A stretch of 64,000 nt of DNA from Anthopleura xanthogrammica (lineage: Eukaryota; Cnidaria; Anthozoa; Actiniaria; Actiniidae), in NCBI GenBank assembly GCA_964019055.1, contig OZ025213.1, positions 9,015,216 through 9,079,215 of the forward strand, given 5' to 3'. How positions within the stretch are numbered: position 1 is the first letter of the stretch; each line of letters begins with the position of its first letter. A model generated the notes under the pieces. The model was not told the origin of the DNA. It was given only the letters and a program-made list of their open reading frames with translations, and did no database searches. The translations under genes were made by a program, and so were the position numbers. This document shows, in pieces, positions 1-10,657 of this stretch.

Positions 1-205
1 GCAATATTGCAGGCAATGTTGCTGAAGTAGGATCGTTTTCTACTTCAATTCAGCAACATTGCGTGCAACAAATTGCGTGACATGGCTCGCAACATTGATT
101 GCCTGCAACATTGCGCGCAACAAATTGCGTCGTGTGACATGGCTCACAACATCGATCGATTGCCTGCAACATTAATTGCGCGCAATGTTGCCCCGTGTGT
201 CCGTA
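1..205. repeat. GCAACATTG-rich palindromic element, left edge cut by window
   Basis: The stretch repeats variants of GCAACATTG and its complement, and has the internal palindrome GAAGTAGGATCG..CTACTTC at about 24-48. It ends near CCGTGTGTCCG. A related element in the opposite internal orientation lies at 57205-57395, and a third relative with the same plan (AGTAGAAACG core, GTGTTTCCGCACC end) is at 17271-17538. This looks like a MITE family. The short ORF across it is not credible coding sequence. Confidence 0.55.
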
Positions 206-363
206 GCTTTAGTTTACCTAATATTTTCTTAGTTGCGTTTTCCTACTTTTTGTTGGGCTCAAAGTGGAAGCCTGTTAAAGAAGTTAACTCTGTTAAATTT
301 GACGATATTGTCAATGATGATGATGACACGAATGAAGATGTTGGTTAAGTGAAGTTAATATAA

Positions 364-651
364 GAGCAGTTTTCGCATGACTGTGAAAAGATCGCGGCAC
401 TAACGTGGTCGTGACACGGCAAGTCAGTGCTGCCAGATCAATAATACTGCGCGAGGACTTACTCTCCGTTTAATCAATGATGCCCGAAACACGGCACGAA
501 CACGACGCGGACACGATCACGCGAAGGTCAAGGTACTGCCAGGCCAATCACATTTCAAGAGAAAAAAAGCCAATCAAATTCTAGAAAATATGACGGTCAC
601 GGCAAGCACACATGTGGGACCAAGCTTTTCACTGTCATACGAAAACTGCTC
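364..651. mobile_element. 288-bp MITE with ~27-bp terminal inverted repeats
   Basis: The left end GAGCAGTTTTCGCATGACTG (364 onward) is matched by the reverse complement of the right end (625-651) with a single mismatch over about 27 bp. The interior carries several CACG/CGTG words and no ORF. This is the structure of a non-autonomous DNA transposon; no target duplication was resolved. Confidence 0.8.
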
Positions 652-744
652 TGTGATGCTAAAGGAGGAGGATAATATAATAATAAGGAAGTTCTTTTAA
701 ACGCATCATACTGTTGTCTCGATGCTTTTTACACTGAATAGGAC

Positions 745-764
745 GGGGGGGGGGGGGGGGGGGG
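745..764 (+). repeat. G20 homopolymer
   Basis: An uninterrupted run of 20 G lies upstream of the DSTYK exon. Similar G or C runs recur at 7555-7573, 7791-7804, about 35939-35954, about 39687-39711 and about 59366-59375. Exact lengths may be affected by assembly. Confidence 0.85.
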
Positions 765-861
765 AAGTCAGTCATTCCTGATAAACAGGAAAGTTTTAAG
801 TAGAGTTTATGAATAGGATGATGGTTGATGATGATTATAATGAGTAATGTATATATTCCAG

Positions 862-1699
862 GTCCTTACCACGTCATGATCGTCTAGTATCCATCATTGG
901 TTCTGTCATCGACTATAGCTATGGTGGAGGTGCGTCCCCTGCAGTGCTCCTAGTGATGGACCGTCTCCAGCGAGACTTGTACCAGGGAATCAAAGGTGGA
1001 CTTAGTTACCGGGCGCGGTTACAAGTGGCATCAGATGTCGTAGAAGGGATTCGATTTCTTCATAGTCAAGGACTGGTTCATAGGGATATCAAGCTTAAAA
1101 ATGTTTTGGTAAGTTATTCGGAAAGCAAGCGCGCAAAGTAAGTAAATGCTCATAAGTTGAAGGAGAAAGAACGTGCCGCGCCTGGTGCTGGCTGGGTCGT
1201 AGAAGCACGAAAAAAATACTAAATTAGTGCTTTTGCATTTCAGCTTGACGCCAAAAACCGTGGCAAGATAACCGACTTAGGGTTTTGTAAACCAGAAGCA
1301 ATGATGTCTGGCTCGATCGTGGGTACACCCATCCACATGGCGCCAGAACTCTTCTCAGGTCGCTATGACAACAGCGTTGATGTGTATGCCTTTGGTGTTC
1401 TATTCTGGTATATCTGTGCTGGTACCGTGAGACTCCCCTTGGCGTTTGAACAGTGTGCAAGTAAAGACCATCTATGGAACGCTGTACGACGGGGAGTACG
1501 ACCAGAAAGACTGGCGCATTTTGACGACGAGTGCTGGACGCTTATGGAATCCTGTTGGAGCGGGGATTCTTATCAAAGACCTCTTTTAGGAGACATTCAA
1601 CCACAGATTACAACTCTTCTCAAGCGTCAAGAGGCAAAGAGTACGACAGCAAGGCAATCAAGAAGGACAGAAAATCGAAAAATGGATCATGGGAAATAG
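862..1699 (+). CDS. DSTYK: DSTYK-type protein kinase, C-terminal two exons (partial)
   Basis: Dual serine/threonine and tyrosine kinase (dusty kinase, RIPK5), C-terminal kinase domain only. Exons are 862-1108 (acceptor TATTCCAG before 862, donor GTAAGT after) and 1244-1699 (acceptor TTTCAG, stop TAG). The first exon encodes the stretch leading to [22 protein letters not shown] and the catalytic loop [11 protein letters not shown]. The second gives [24 protein letters not shown] and the C-lobe through [13 protein letters not shown]. The usual DFG is DLG, as is normal for DSTYK. Identity with vertebrate DSTYK looks high across both exons. The N-terminal GTPase-like and linker regions and the P-loop and VAIK lysine exons are not in the window; positions 1-861 hold no recognisable exon, so the rest lies upstream. 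Confidence 0.93.
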
Positions 1700-2445
1700 T
1701 TGGAAGGATCTTTCTTTATTTTACTTTACGTATGACCATCGAACAACCAACCAAGCAAACTAGTGTAGAATCATTCATGGAAATTATTTGACTTTTGATG
1801 CTATTGCTTTGCTTGCGTTGCTACTTATTAAGTTTAAAAACGTTAAATTGGCAGAATAACCCTGATATTCGCAAAATACTTCCAAAGCAAACAGCAGTAG
1901 TTATTTCTATATTTCGGTTGAAAATAACATATTTGACAATGAGTAAATATTGTCTTTTTTGGGTTGAAAAGCGTGCGAAAAAATTGAATCCCAATTAATA
2001 TTTTTTATTTCAAAAAAATAAAATAAAATAATTCACTCTGATTGTCAGCTGATGTTTGAAAATACTCTTATACCCCATTCACACCGGACCTTTAAACATG
2101 TTTCAAGGTTGTTTAGTTGAACTATAGGGTCCTTCCATCAGCCTGTACGCCTAACTAAACAACTTTCAAACCTTCTTTAACTAAACTACTTTGGGGAGGT
2201 AGTTTTAACCCTGTATAAAGATGGCAGCCAAACGACGAAGGAAACACGATAGCTAAGTTAATAAATACCAAGGTTAGTTGGTGATAATGGGGCTTTAGAC
2301 TACTTCGACGATGCGGCGTTCATCTTGGATTGCAAGGCATTATGGGCAAGGTCCAGGAGCAAAACAAAACTAGGATGGCGAATAATGTACTACGGATCCC
2401 ACCGAACTGTGACAGCACATCAAAAAGTTCGATGGGATCCGTAGT
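1700..2445. other. DSTYK 3' UTR and AT-rich flank
   Basis: There is no further coding signal. Overlapping AATAAA hexamers at 2017-2027 are the likely polyadenylation signal. At about 2085-2215 an imperfect inverted repeat (AAGGTTGTTTAGTTGAAC against the reverse of CTAAACAACTTTCAAACC) suggests another small foldback element. Confidence 0.5.
2017..2027 (+). terminator. Candidate poly(A) signal of DSTYK
   Basis: Two overlapping AATAAA hexamers lie about 320 bp after the kinase stop codon in AT-rich sequence. They are the nearest good canonical signals on the coding strand. Confidence 0.5.
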
Positions 2446-2676
2446 ACACCTATTCCAATTAACGTTGATAACGGGAGATCTGGAATGGTCGATTTGAGAC
2501 CTATCGGAATACATACATTTTTGTGATTTAATGCGACACAAATTAGTCATTCAATACCATTCAAGCGTGATTGCAACTATGCATTTGCGATATTTCGAGA
2601 TGAGCATTCAGCCTTCTACAATTCTCAGACCGATCATTTCAGATCTCCCGTTATCAACGTTAATTGAAATAGGTGT
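2446..2676. mobile_element. Foldback MITE, ACACCTATT family, copy 1
   Basis: The ends are ACACCTATTCCAATTAACG and its near-perfect reverse complement ending at 2676, about 36 bp including AACGTTGATAACGGGAGATCT. The interior contains words (CAAGCGTGATTGCAACTATG, GATGAGCATTCAGCCTTCTA) that recur in reverse orientation at about 63585-63640. A shorter family member is at 7251-7404. Confidence 0.8.
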
Positions 2677-5192
2677 AGAGAGTTTGGGTGTCTTTCTAAA
2701 GGTGATCGATTTGCCGTTGCGCTGTAATCAAGGCTGCTCATCACCTTTGTTCCAGTCTTGTTATGATCTTCTTCTTGCTATGATATTGATTTTCCGTGAA
2801 TACTTCAGGGTTAGGGTTAGGAAAATCTATACAAAACTGAAGTACGAATAGGCTTAGCAGCCCAGCGACTCGGGAAACGGTTATTTCTTTACTTTATTTC
2901 CCACTCAATAATGAATATCATAATAAAATAATGTATACAAATGATCAAAAACCTCTCCACTCTAGATTTATCTCAAGTGTAAACTTTTATAATTTAATTT
3001 TCGCATGCTTTATGACACCTCACTATTTCCAGTATTTCAGATCAGCTGGAGGGGGTTAATTTACGACATTATGTCTATGCAAAGTCATTGAATATGTATA
3101 TTCGGTTGAAGGAAGGTCATTTGGATACTTATCACGAAGGAATGTCCCTTGGCGGCAAAATAGGCAGTTCCTGATTGGTTGTGGGGTTATATAAAGTAAA
3201 AGGACGCCTTTGGATGTATTCGCTTCGACAAGAAATCAGTTAGCGGCCCGGGAAGAGATCGTGCCTACCCTCCCACCCGGGGTGCAGGGGTAGCCTTAGC
3301 TTATCCGCCACTTCGGAGTTTGTTGTCCATTTCTTATTAATAACACTGACTAAAAGAGAATATTACACTGCTTATGTTATCTCATTAGTAAGCAAAAACA
3401 ACCACTTCAGAGCGAATAATCAATCACGCTTCAGCTACTTCTACCCCTACTCCGTTTCCGTTCAGTCGCGTAGTCACGGAGCCGGTCAGTGACCACGTTT
3501 TTTCAAATAACTATATCCTACAAACAACCTATAGATTACAGGGACCGCGAAGCATAGTTTTGAGTGGGGGGCTAATCTGGGGGGTCCGGGGAAATGCCCC
3601 ATCTCCTAGAAAATCTTTTCATGCTTTCGCTACTTCCAGGTTTGGATGAAGCACACAATTTCGGACGCACCGGAGAAGGGTGAGGCAAAAATAGACTTTA
3701 TGCAAATGCTGAGAATAGCCCAACCGGGGATTCACATGGCGCGCGCGATATGAAGATAAGATCTTATCTTGCACAAAGACAACCTGGCTAAAGACATGGG
3801 GGGGGGGGCTTCCGTTCTTGGGAATGAAACGTTGTGATTGGTTGAGGTCAATGTTATAATAATTCAGCTCTCTTCTGATCGGCTACAGTGTTCACTCTAC
3901 ATTTGTTGATGCCTGTTATTATGCAACAGAACGTGTTCGTACTAAATACATCGTGAGCAAGATAAGAGCTGAAATCAACGGGAGCAAGTGGCAAAGTATA
4001 TCACTAAGGTAAGGGAAGGCTTTGGGACCGCAGTTTTGCAGCCCAATTCGGCCGTTGATGCGTGATCATGACGTGGTCAAACTGAGACCGCAACTGAGCA
4101 TATAAGTTATATATTTATTTAAAGAAGTGGTACGTGTACAATATTGAGAATATTGTGTGAATATCATAGAAGCGCCTATTTTAGGAACTTACCCACTAAA
4201 AGTGAGCTTGAACGCATAGTGGAAATGACTAGCAGTAACCCTGTCATAGGCGGCGAAGAAGCTTTGGTAGCATGGGTTGCGTACTCTGCTAACACGTCGT
4301 CTTTCGATCACCACTGCGGTTCAAAAGGCTCGGGTCTCTGAATTCACAATTAAAAAAAAAAATTATCATTCCTATGTTATTTTATTTTTTCCTATTATTA
4401 TATGACAACTAGGCGTATAAACGAGTAATATTTTGAACCTTGATAAATATATGTTTCGGTATTGCTTATACCATCCTCACGATAACTTTAAAGGTACTCC
4501 AGGACCCAAAAACATTTTTTCAAGGAGCATTACGAGAGTTACTATGGCGTTGAGGACGTTCCATAACAATGCGAACCCACACGAAAGCACATGGTCGAGT
4601 CGCTAGGCGCTGAACCGCTTCAATTCGAGGCTACGCGGGGAACAATCTATGAGAGAATGTGAGAATGTGAAAAGGGGCCAAATATAACAAGTTTTAATCC
4701 GTCAAAGGTCCAAAGTAAGCGTAACTCGAAAATTACCCACCTTCATCTCTCTTCTTTAATCAGTATATATTTATATATTTATATTTCCATTTTATAACGA
4801 ATTTTTCGCTAATTACGCTGCTTAGGGATTTTTTCTTTTTCAATGTATTTCTTGTCTTGTTTTGCCGTTTTTTGGGGGGAGTTTTTACATAGGGTTAACC
4901 TCATAACTTCCTTTCAAGTCGCCTATTATTTAGCTTTATTGTCCGATTTGTATCGCCTTTTGCTCGTATTTGCTCTTAATTTTACTAGTTGTCAACAATT
5001 TATTTGCGATTTGAATAAACTATGTATGTATGTATGTTCATCTGTCAAAGGTCTATAATCAGTGTTTTTATTATATGGCAAGGTCATTTCACGATGATTG
5101 GTCAATTTGCGGTCCATAGCTAACGGTACGGACCTCGAACTCGGTTGATAAGAGCTACATATATTGATCAACTTACTGTTCTTTTCTCTTAG
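2677..5192. other. Intergenic and 5' region of the VIAAT-like gene
   Basis: No coding exon is supported. A TATA-like TTATATAAAG at 3188-3197 could be a promoter. TCACTAAG followed by GTAAGG (donor at 4009) could end a 5' UTR exon spliced to the acceptor directly before the ATG at 5193. About 4265-4345 shares a SINE-like word (TGCTAACACGTCGTCTTTCG) with 50490-50510. Two tandem TTAGGG words at about 2811-2822 are too few to call telomeric. The link between these signals and the transporter is inferred. Confidence 0.35.
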
Positions 5193-6476
5193 ATGTCAAC
5201 CAAACAGCAAGGGTATTTACCACTGAAGCAAGACGATGATATAAGTCTTCTCGACAACGACAATGACAAGCTGAACCTCGTCGAGAAAACACATAAGTGC
5301 AGCTTATGGAAGACAATTATCAATCTAATAAACTGCGTTGAAGGAGTTGGACTTCTAGCACTTCCATATGCAATCAGCCGAGGAGGAATTTCTGCTGTAT
5401 TTGGATTACTTTTTGCACCTTTTCTCATGGGTTACACCAGCAACCTTATTGTGGACTGCCTTTACGAAGTGAATGAAAAAGGAGAAAGGATTCGTGTACG
5501 ATCTACCTATCACGAAGTTGGTCGGCATTGCTGGGCGCCATTAAGACATGTCGTCTTTATTCTTGTTGGTCTGTCTACTTTTATATCGTCCGTCTCTGTT
5601 TTGGTTTTATCCAGTTCTCTGTTGCACCAGATATTTCCTGTTATTCCTCTCACTGAATCACAGTGGGCATGTATAGTGGCATTCTTAGTCTTTCCTACTG
5701 TGTTACTTGAATACTTATCTAGGATTGCATGGATTAGTGTATTTGCGATAATTGCACTATTAGCATCTGTTTGTTTGTGTTTGACGTACGAGTTCCAAAA
5801 GTTCCATGACTGGGATGTTCAGTCACTCTTGTTCTGGGACACTCGAGGATTCGTCATATCATTGAACATCTTCATTCTAACCTATTTCTTACACACTGCT
5901 GTCATACAAACAGAAGAAGAAATGGCAGAGAGGTCTAAATTTAACATAGCCATAGTGTTTTGCTTTGCTATTAGTTCATCTGTCAAAATCGTCTTTGCAT
6001 TGACAGGCTACTTAACCTACACATCAGCCACCAAAGAAGTGATTTTGGCCAACCTCCCAACTGGAATACCCATTCAGATCATAGGATCATTTGTTGTTAT
6101 CAACACGTTGATGACCTATCCTATATGTATGTTGATCTTCATAAAACTCTTCGAAGAATCGCATATACATCAAAAACTAACAGACAAAATCCACCCAAAA
6201 CTTGTTTTTGTATCATTACGTGTCCTTGCAGTTTGTTCAACTTTAGCAGCTGCCGTTTCGTTACCTCATTTCGCATTAGTTACTTCGTTAGCTGGGTGTT
6301 TTTGCCATGCCATTGGCATAATTCTTCCAGGATTGTTGCACTGTCTCATCAAGTACAAACAGCTCTCACGAGTCCAAGTCTTTGTGGACCTTTCGTTAAC
6401 AATACTGGGTATTACGGCGTTTAGTATTGGTTTGGTTGAAACACTCAAAGAACTCATCATGATCTGGGTTGAATAA
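5193..6476 (+). CDS. VIAAT-like vesicular amino acid transporter (AAAP/SLC32-type)
   Basis: A 427-residue membrane protein of the amino acid/auxin permease family, most like vesicular inhibitory amino acid transporters (VGAT, SLC32A1), which exchange protons for GABA or glycine in synaptic vesicles. A hydrophilic acidic N-terminus of about 35 residues includes DDISLL, which fits an acidic dileucine sorting motif. TM1 has the family signature region INCVEGVGLLALPYAIS (about 44-60), followed by about ten more hydrophobic segments to residue 420. The length is somewhat below vertebrate VGAT because the N-tail is short. The ORF has no intron, but TTTTCTCTTAG directly precedes the ATG, so a 5' UTR intron is likely. 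AATAAA follows the stop at 6513. Family assignment is firm; the substrate is not, because cnidarians have several paralogues. Confidence 0.88.
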   Translation: MSTKQQGYLPLKQDDDISLLDNDNDKLNLVEKTHKCSLWKTIINLINCVEGVGLLALPYAISRGGISAVFGLLFAPFLMGYTSNLIVDCLYEVNEKGERIRVRSTYHEVGRHCWAPLRHVVFILVGLSTFISSVSVLVLSSSLLHQIFPVIPLTESQWACIVAFLVFPTVLLEYLSRIAWISVFAIIALLASVCLCLTYEFQKFHDWDVQSLLFWDTRGFVISLNIFILTYFLHTAVIQTEEEMAERSKFNIAIVFCFAISSSVKIVFALTGYLTYTSATKEVILANLPTGIPIQIIGSFVVINTLMTYPICMLIFIKLFEESHIHQKLTDKIHPKLVFVSLRVLAVCSTLAAAVSLPHFALVTSLAGCFCHAIGIILPGLLHCLIKYKQLSRVQVFVDLSLTILGITAFSIGLVETLKELIMIWVE

Positions 6477-6512
6477 ACATGTAAGTTACAGAGCTTACTG
6501 GAGTAAAGTCTA

Positions 6513-6518
6513 AATAAA
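6513..6518 (+). terminator. Poly(A) signal of the VIAAT-like gene
   Basis: AATAAA lies 37 bp after the TAA stop. This is close, but it is the only canonical signal before the LINE remnant. Confidence 0.6.
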
Positions 6519-6689
6519 GTATGGACCCTAAATGTGTAAAAGGATTTCTTAGATATTACTGGCATGCAAATTAATTGTATTTTGGCTAGCTTGAAACCAC
6601 CGAACGAATAAACCAAACCACCAACGGATGGAGGAACAAAAGAATGGACAAACAAACGGACGGACGGAGGAACTATTCAAAGTATACAC

Positions 6690-7174
6690 TTAGGATTAGC
6701 TCTTATTACCTCACGTCTTGACTACTGCAACAGCCTGCTGATTAGTATAGCCTCTCTGACAAAGAAATCTCAAAGATTCAACGGATACAGAATTCTGCCG
6801 CAAGATTGGTCACTAAAACAGTGAAGAGAGAGCACATCACACCAGTACTTCGTAAGCTGCACTGATTAACGATTGATAAGCGCATTATCTTCAAGATACT
6901 TGTCATAACATACAAGCATAAGGCTTTGAACGGATTATCACCGAAATACATCTCCGAACTCTTAACCATACAGAAACCTCCTCGTCTTTTGCGTTCCAAC
7001 TTTGAAAATAACATGAAACTCAAGACCCCAAACTTCAGGACCAAGAACTATGCTGGAAAAGCCTTTTCAGTGTGTGGGCCGCGCTTGTGGAAAAATCTAC
7101 CAAAACACTTACGACACTCACCTTCTGTCGATGCTTTCAAGAAGGGACTAAAGACTTATTTATTTAACCTATAG
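6690..7174 (+). pseudogene. Non-LTR retrotransposon ORF2 3' end, degenerate
   Basis: The conceptual translation has the typical C-terminal LINE blocks: SRLDYCNSLL (from about 6709), a shifted EHITPVLRKLH block, KALNGLSPKYISELL and RAFSVCGPRLWKNLP-like blocks, ending KTYLFNL at a TAG (7172-7174). The copy is broken by at least one frameshift near 6776 and by a TGA where a conserved Trp of the LHW motif is expected (about 6862). It is most like CR1/L2/Jockey-type elements and is 5'-truncated. Its 3' tail continues into satellite-like sequence. Confidence 0.85.
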
Positions 7175-7545
7175 TCTATAATACCTAGCCTGCTTATCTA
7201 GAGCTGAGTTCTATTATTTATTTAGGTTTATCCCTATTACCTACATTCTATATACACCTGTTTCGGTTGGAGCTGGTGGCGGGGATCTGGAGTGGTCGGT
7301 CTGAGACCTGTGGGAATTGTGACACCCACCGATTCCTGTTGGCCTTGGATCGGCCGTTCCTGGGTCTCCCGTTATCGGCGTCGAGTGACTGAAATAGGTG
7401 TATACCTAGCCTGCTTATCTACCTTTCTATATGAGTTTGAATTCGTAGAGTTTTTATTATTTATTTTAGGTCTATCCTTATTATCTTTAGTCTATATACC
7501 TATTCTGCATATCTAGAGTTGAGTTTTATCATTTTCTAGGTCCGT
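7160..7545 (+). repeat. LINE 3' tail and diverged satellite-like copies
   Basis: Directly at the LINE stop, CCTATAGTCTATAATACCTA begins sequence homologous to the 95-bp satellite monomer (ACCTAGCCTG..TATCTAG..CTATCC..ATTACCTA). A MITE at 7251-7404 interrupts this copy. About 1.5 further diverged copies follow to 7545. Confidence 0.75.
7251..7404. mobile_element. MITE, ACACCTATT family, copy 2
   Basis: The ends TATACACCTGTTTCGGT and GACTGAAATAGGTGTATA are inverted repeats of about 17 bp. The insertion splits a satellite-like copy, and the flanking TA could be the target duplication. The family is shared with 2446-2676 and 63510-63750. Confidence 0.75.
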
Positions 7546-7548
7546 CTA

Positions 7549-7812
7549 TCCCCCGGGGGGGGGGGGGGGGGGGTACTCCCTATAATGGACTATACGGGGA
7601 TGCTCCGCCTGAAAGGGGTCCCTTTCTTAGGCCGCACGAATAGAAAAGGGGTGGAAATTTGAGAGTTTTGGTATAAAAAGAGGTAGATTTCCTTCAAAGG
7701 TATATGAAAGGGGTACCTTTTCAGGCAAAAAGGTATAAAAAAGGTAAGGGGTTGAGAGTCCAGGCGGAAGCATCGAAACGATCCGAAATACCCCCCCCCC
7801 CCCCTCCCGGGT
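7549..7812. mobile_element. Homopolymer-bounded repeat inserted in the satellite tract
   Basis: The segment starts with C5 then about G19 and TACTCCCTATAATGG, and ends with C14 and TCCCGGG, so the ends are crude inverted G/C runs. The interior (AAAGGGGTCCCTTTCTTAGG, GGTATAAAAAGAGG) contains GGTAT and AAAGGGG words and no real ORF. It separates diverged satellite copies from the main array, so it looks like an insertion. Its class is unknown. Confidence 0.5.
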
Positions 7813-7824
7813 CTTATCTCATTA

Positions 7825-9895
7825 CCTATAGTCTATATATATACCTAGCCTGTATATCTAGCTTTCTATATGAGTTTGATTTCGTAGAGCTTTATTATTC
7901 TCTAGGTCTATCCTCATTACCAATAGTCTATATATATACCTAGCCTGTATATCTAGCTTTCTATATGAGTTTGATTTCGTAGAGCTTTATTATTCTCTAG
8001 GTCTATCCTCATTACCTATAGTCTATATATATACCTAGCCTGTATATCTAGCTTTCTATATGAGTTTGATTTCGTAGAGCTTTATTATTCTCTAGGTCTA
8101 TCCTCATTACCTATAGTCTATATATATACCTAGCCTGTATATCTAGCTTTCTATATGAGTTTGATTTCGTAGAGCTTTATTATTCTCTAGGTCTATCCTC
8201 ATTACCTATAGTCTATATATATACCTAGCCTGTATATCTAGCTTTCTATATGAGTTTGATTTCGTAGAGCTTTATTATTCTCTAGGTCTATCCTCATTAC
8301 CTATAGTCTATATATATACCTAGCCTGTATATCTAGCTTTCTATATGAGTTTGATTTCGTAGAGCTTTATTATTCTCTAGGTCTATCCTCATTACCTATA
8401 GTCTATATATATACCTAGCCTGTATATCTAGCTTTCTATATGAGTTTGATTTCGTAGAGCTTTATTATTCTCTAGGTCTATCCTCATTACCTATAGTCTA
8501 TATATATACCTAGCCTGTATATCTAGCTTTCTATATGAGTTTGATTTCGTAGAGCTTTATTATTCTCTAGGTCTATCCTCATTACCTATAGTCTATATAT
8601 ATACCTAGCCTGTATATCTAGCTTTCTATATGAGTTTGATTTCGTAGAGCTTTATTATTCTCTAGGTCTATCCTCATTACCTATAGTCTATATATATACC
8701 TAGCCTGTATATCTAGCTTTCTATATGAGTTTGATTTCGTAGAGCTTTATTATTCTCTAGGTCTATCCTCATTACCTATAGTCTATATATATACCTAGCC
8801 TGTATATCTAGCTTTCTATATGAGTTTGATTTCGTAGAGCTTTATTATTCTCTAGGTCTATCCTCATTACCTATAGTCTATATATATACCTAGCCTGTAT
8901 ATCTAGCTTTCTATATGAGTTTGATTTCGTAGAGCTTTATTATTCTCTAGGTCTATCCTCATTACCTATAGTCTATATATATACCTAGCCTGTATATCTA
9001 GCTTTCTATATGAGTTTGATTTCGTAGAGCTTTATTATTCTCTAGGTCTATCCTCATTACCTATAGTCTATATATATACCTAGCCTGTATATCTAGCTTT
9101 CGATGAGTCTTGTTATCGTAGAGCTTTATTATTCTCTAGGTCTATCCTCATTACCTATGGTCTATATATATACCTAGCCTGTATATCTAGCTTTCGATGA
9201 GTCTTGTTATCGTAGAGCTTTATTATTCTCTAGGTCTATCCTCATTACCTATGGTCTATATATATACCTAGCCTGTATATCTAGCTTTCTATATGAGTTT
9301 GATTTCGTAGAGCTTTATTATTCTCTAGGTCTATCCTCATTACCTATAGTCTATATATATACCTAGCCTGTATATCTAGCTTTCTATATGAGTTTGATTT
9401 CGTAGAGCTTTATTATTCTCTAGGTCTATCCTCATTACCTATAGTCTATATATATACCTAGCCTGTATATCTAGCTTTCGATGAGTCTTGTTATCGTAGA
9501 GCTTTATTATTCTCTAGGTCTATCCTCATTACCTATGGTCTATATATATACCTAGCCTGTATATCTAGCTTTCGATGAGTCTTGTTATCGTAGAGCTTTA
9601 TTATTCTCTAGGTCTATCCTCATTACCTATGGTCTATATATATACCTAGCCTGTATATCTAGCTTTCTATATGAGTTTGATTTCGTAGAGCTTTATTATT
9701 CTCTAGGTCTATCCTCATTACCTATAGTCTATATATATACCTAGCCTGTATATCTAGCTTTCTATATGAGTTTGATTTCGTAGTGATTTATTATTCTCTA
9801 GGTCTATCCTCATTACCTATAGTCTATATATATACCTAGCCTGTATATCTAACTTTCGATGAGTCTTGTTATCGTAGTGATTTATTATTCGTAGA
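7825..9895 (+). repeat. 95-bp satellite array, ~22 monomers
   Basis: Monomer type A is 95 bp (contains TTTCTATATGAGTTTGATTT); type B is 94 bp (TTTCGATGAGTCTTGTTATC) and is followed by CCTATGG instead of CCTATAG. Taking CCTAGCC as the register, the first starts at 7844. Thirteen A monomers follow at exact 95-bp spacing to 9079, then B-B-A-A twice (9079-9456 and 9457-9834), then a final decayed B. The A monomers are almost identical, so expansion was recent. There is no coding potential. Confidence 0.95.
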
Positions 9896-9950
9896 GTTTT
9901 TTTTATTATTGAGGATTCTTATTATCCTTATTGTTTCGTGATTGTAAGGG

Positions 9951-10657
9951 CACTGGGACCCTAGACACTGGGACCCTAGACACTGGGACCCTAGACACTG
10001 GGACCCTAGACACTGGGACCCTAGACACTGGGACCCTAGACACTGGGACCCTAGACACTGGGACCCTAGACACTGGGACCCTAGACACTGGGACCCTAGA
10101 CACTGGGACCCTAGACACTGGGACCCTAGACACTGGGACCCTAGACACTGGGACCCTAGACACTGGGACCCTAGACACTGGGACCCTAGACACTGGGACC
10201 CTAGACACTGGGACCCTAGACACTGGGACCCTAGACACTGGGACCCTAGACACTGGGACCCTAGACACTGGGACCCTAGACACTGGGACCCTAGACACTG
10301 GGACCCTAGACACTGGGACCCTAGACACTGGGACCCTAGACACTGGGACCCTAGACACTGGGACCCTAGACACTGGGACCCTAGACACTGGGACCCTAGA
10401 CACTGGGACCCTAGACACTGGGACCCTAGACACTGGGACCCTAGACACTGGGACCCTAGACACTGGGACCCTAGACACTGGGACCCTAGACACTGGGACC
10501 CTAGACACTGGGACCCTAGACACTGGGACCCTAGACACTGGGACCCTAGACACTGGGACCCTAGACACTGGGACCCTAGACACTGGGACCCTAGACACTG
10601 GGACCCTAGACACTGGGACCCTAGACACTGGGACCCTAGACACTGGGACCCTAGACA
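9951..10657 (+). repeat. 15-bp minisatellite, ~47 perfect units
   Basis: The unit CACTGGGACCCTAGA is repeated without visible variation. Because 15 is a multiple of 3, frames stay open across the whole array on both strands (peptide units TGTLD, SRVPV and others). These frames are consequences of the repeat and not genes. It begins about 55 bp after the satellite array. Confidence 0.97.

Noticed and set aside
2805..2825. Telomeric repeat (TTAGGG)
   Set aside because: Only two units are present, which is expected by chance or as old repair debris.
5193..6476. VIAAT-like ORF as a processed retrocopy
   Set aside because: The frame is intact, no poly(A) remnant follows the 3' end, and a strong acceptor precedes the ATG.
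7825..9895. CRISPR-like array
   Set aside because: The whole 95-bp unit is repeated with no unique spacers, and the context is animal DNA. It is a satellite.
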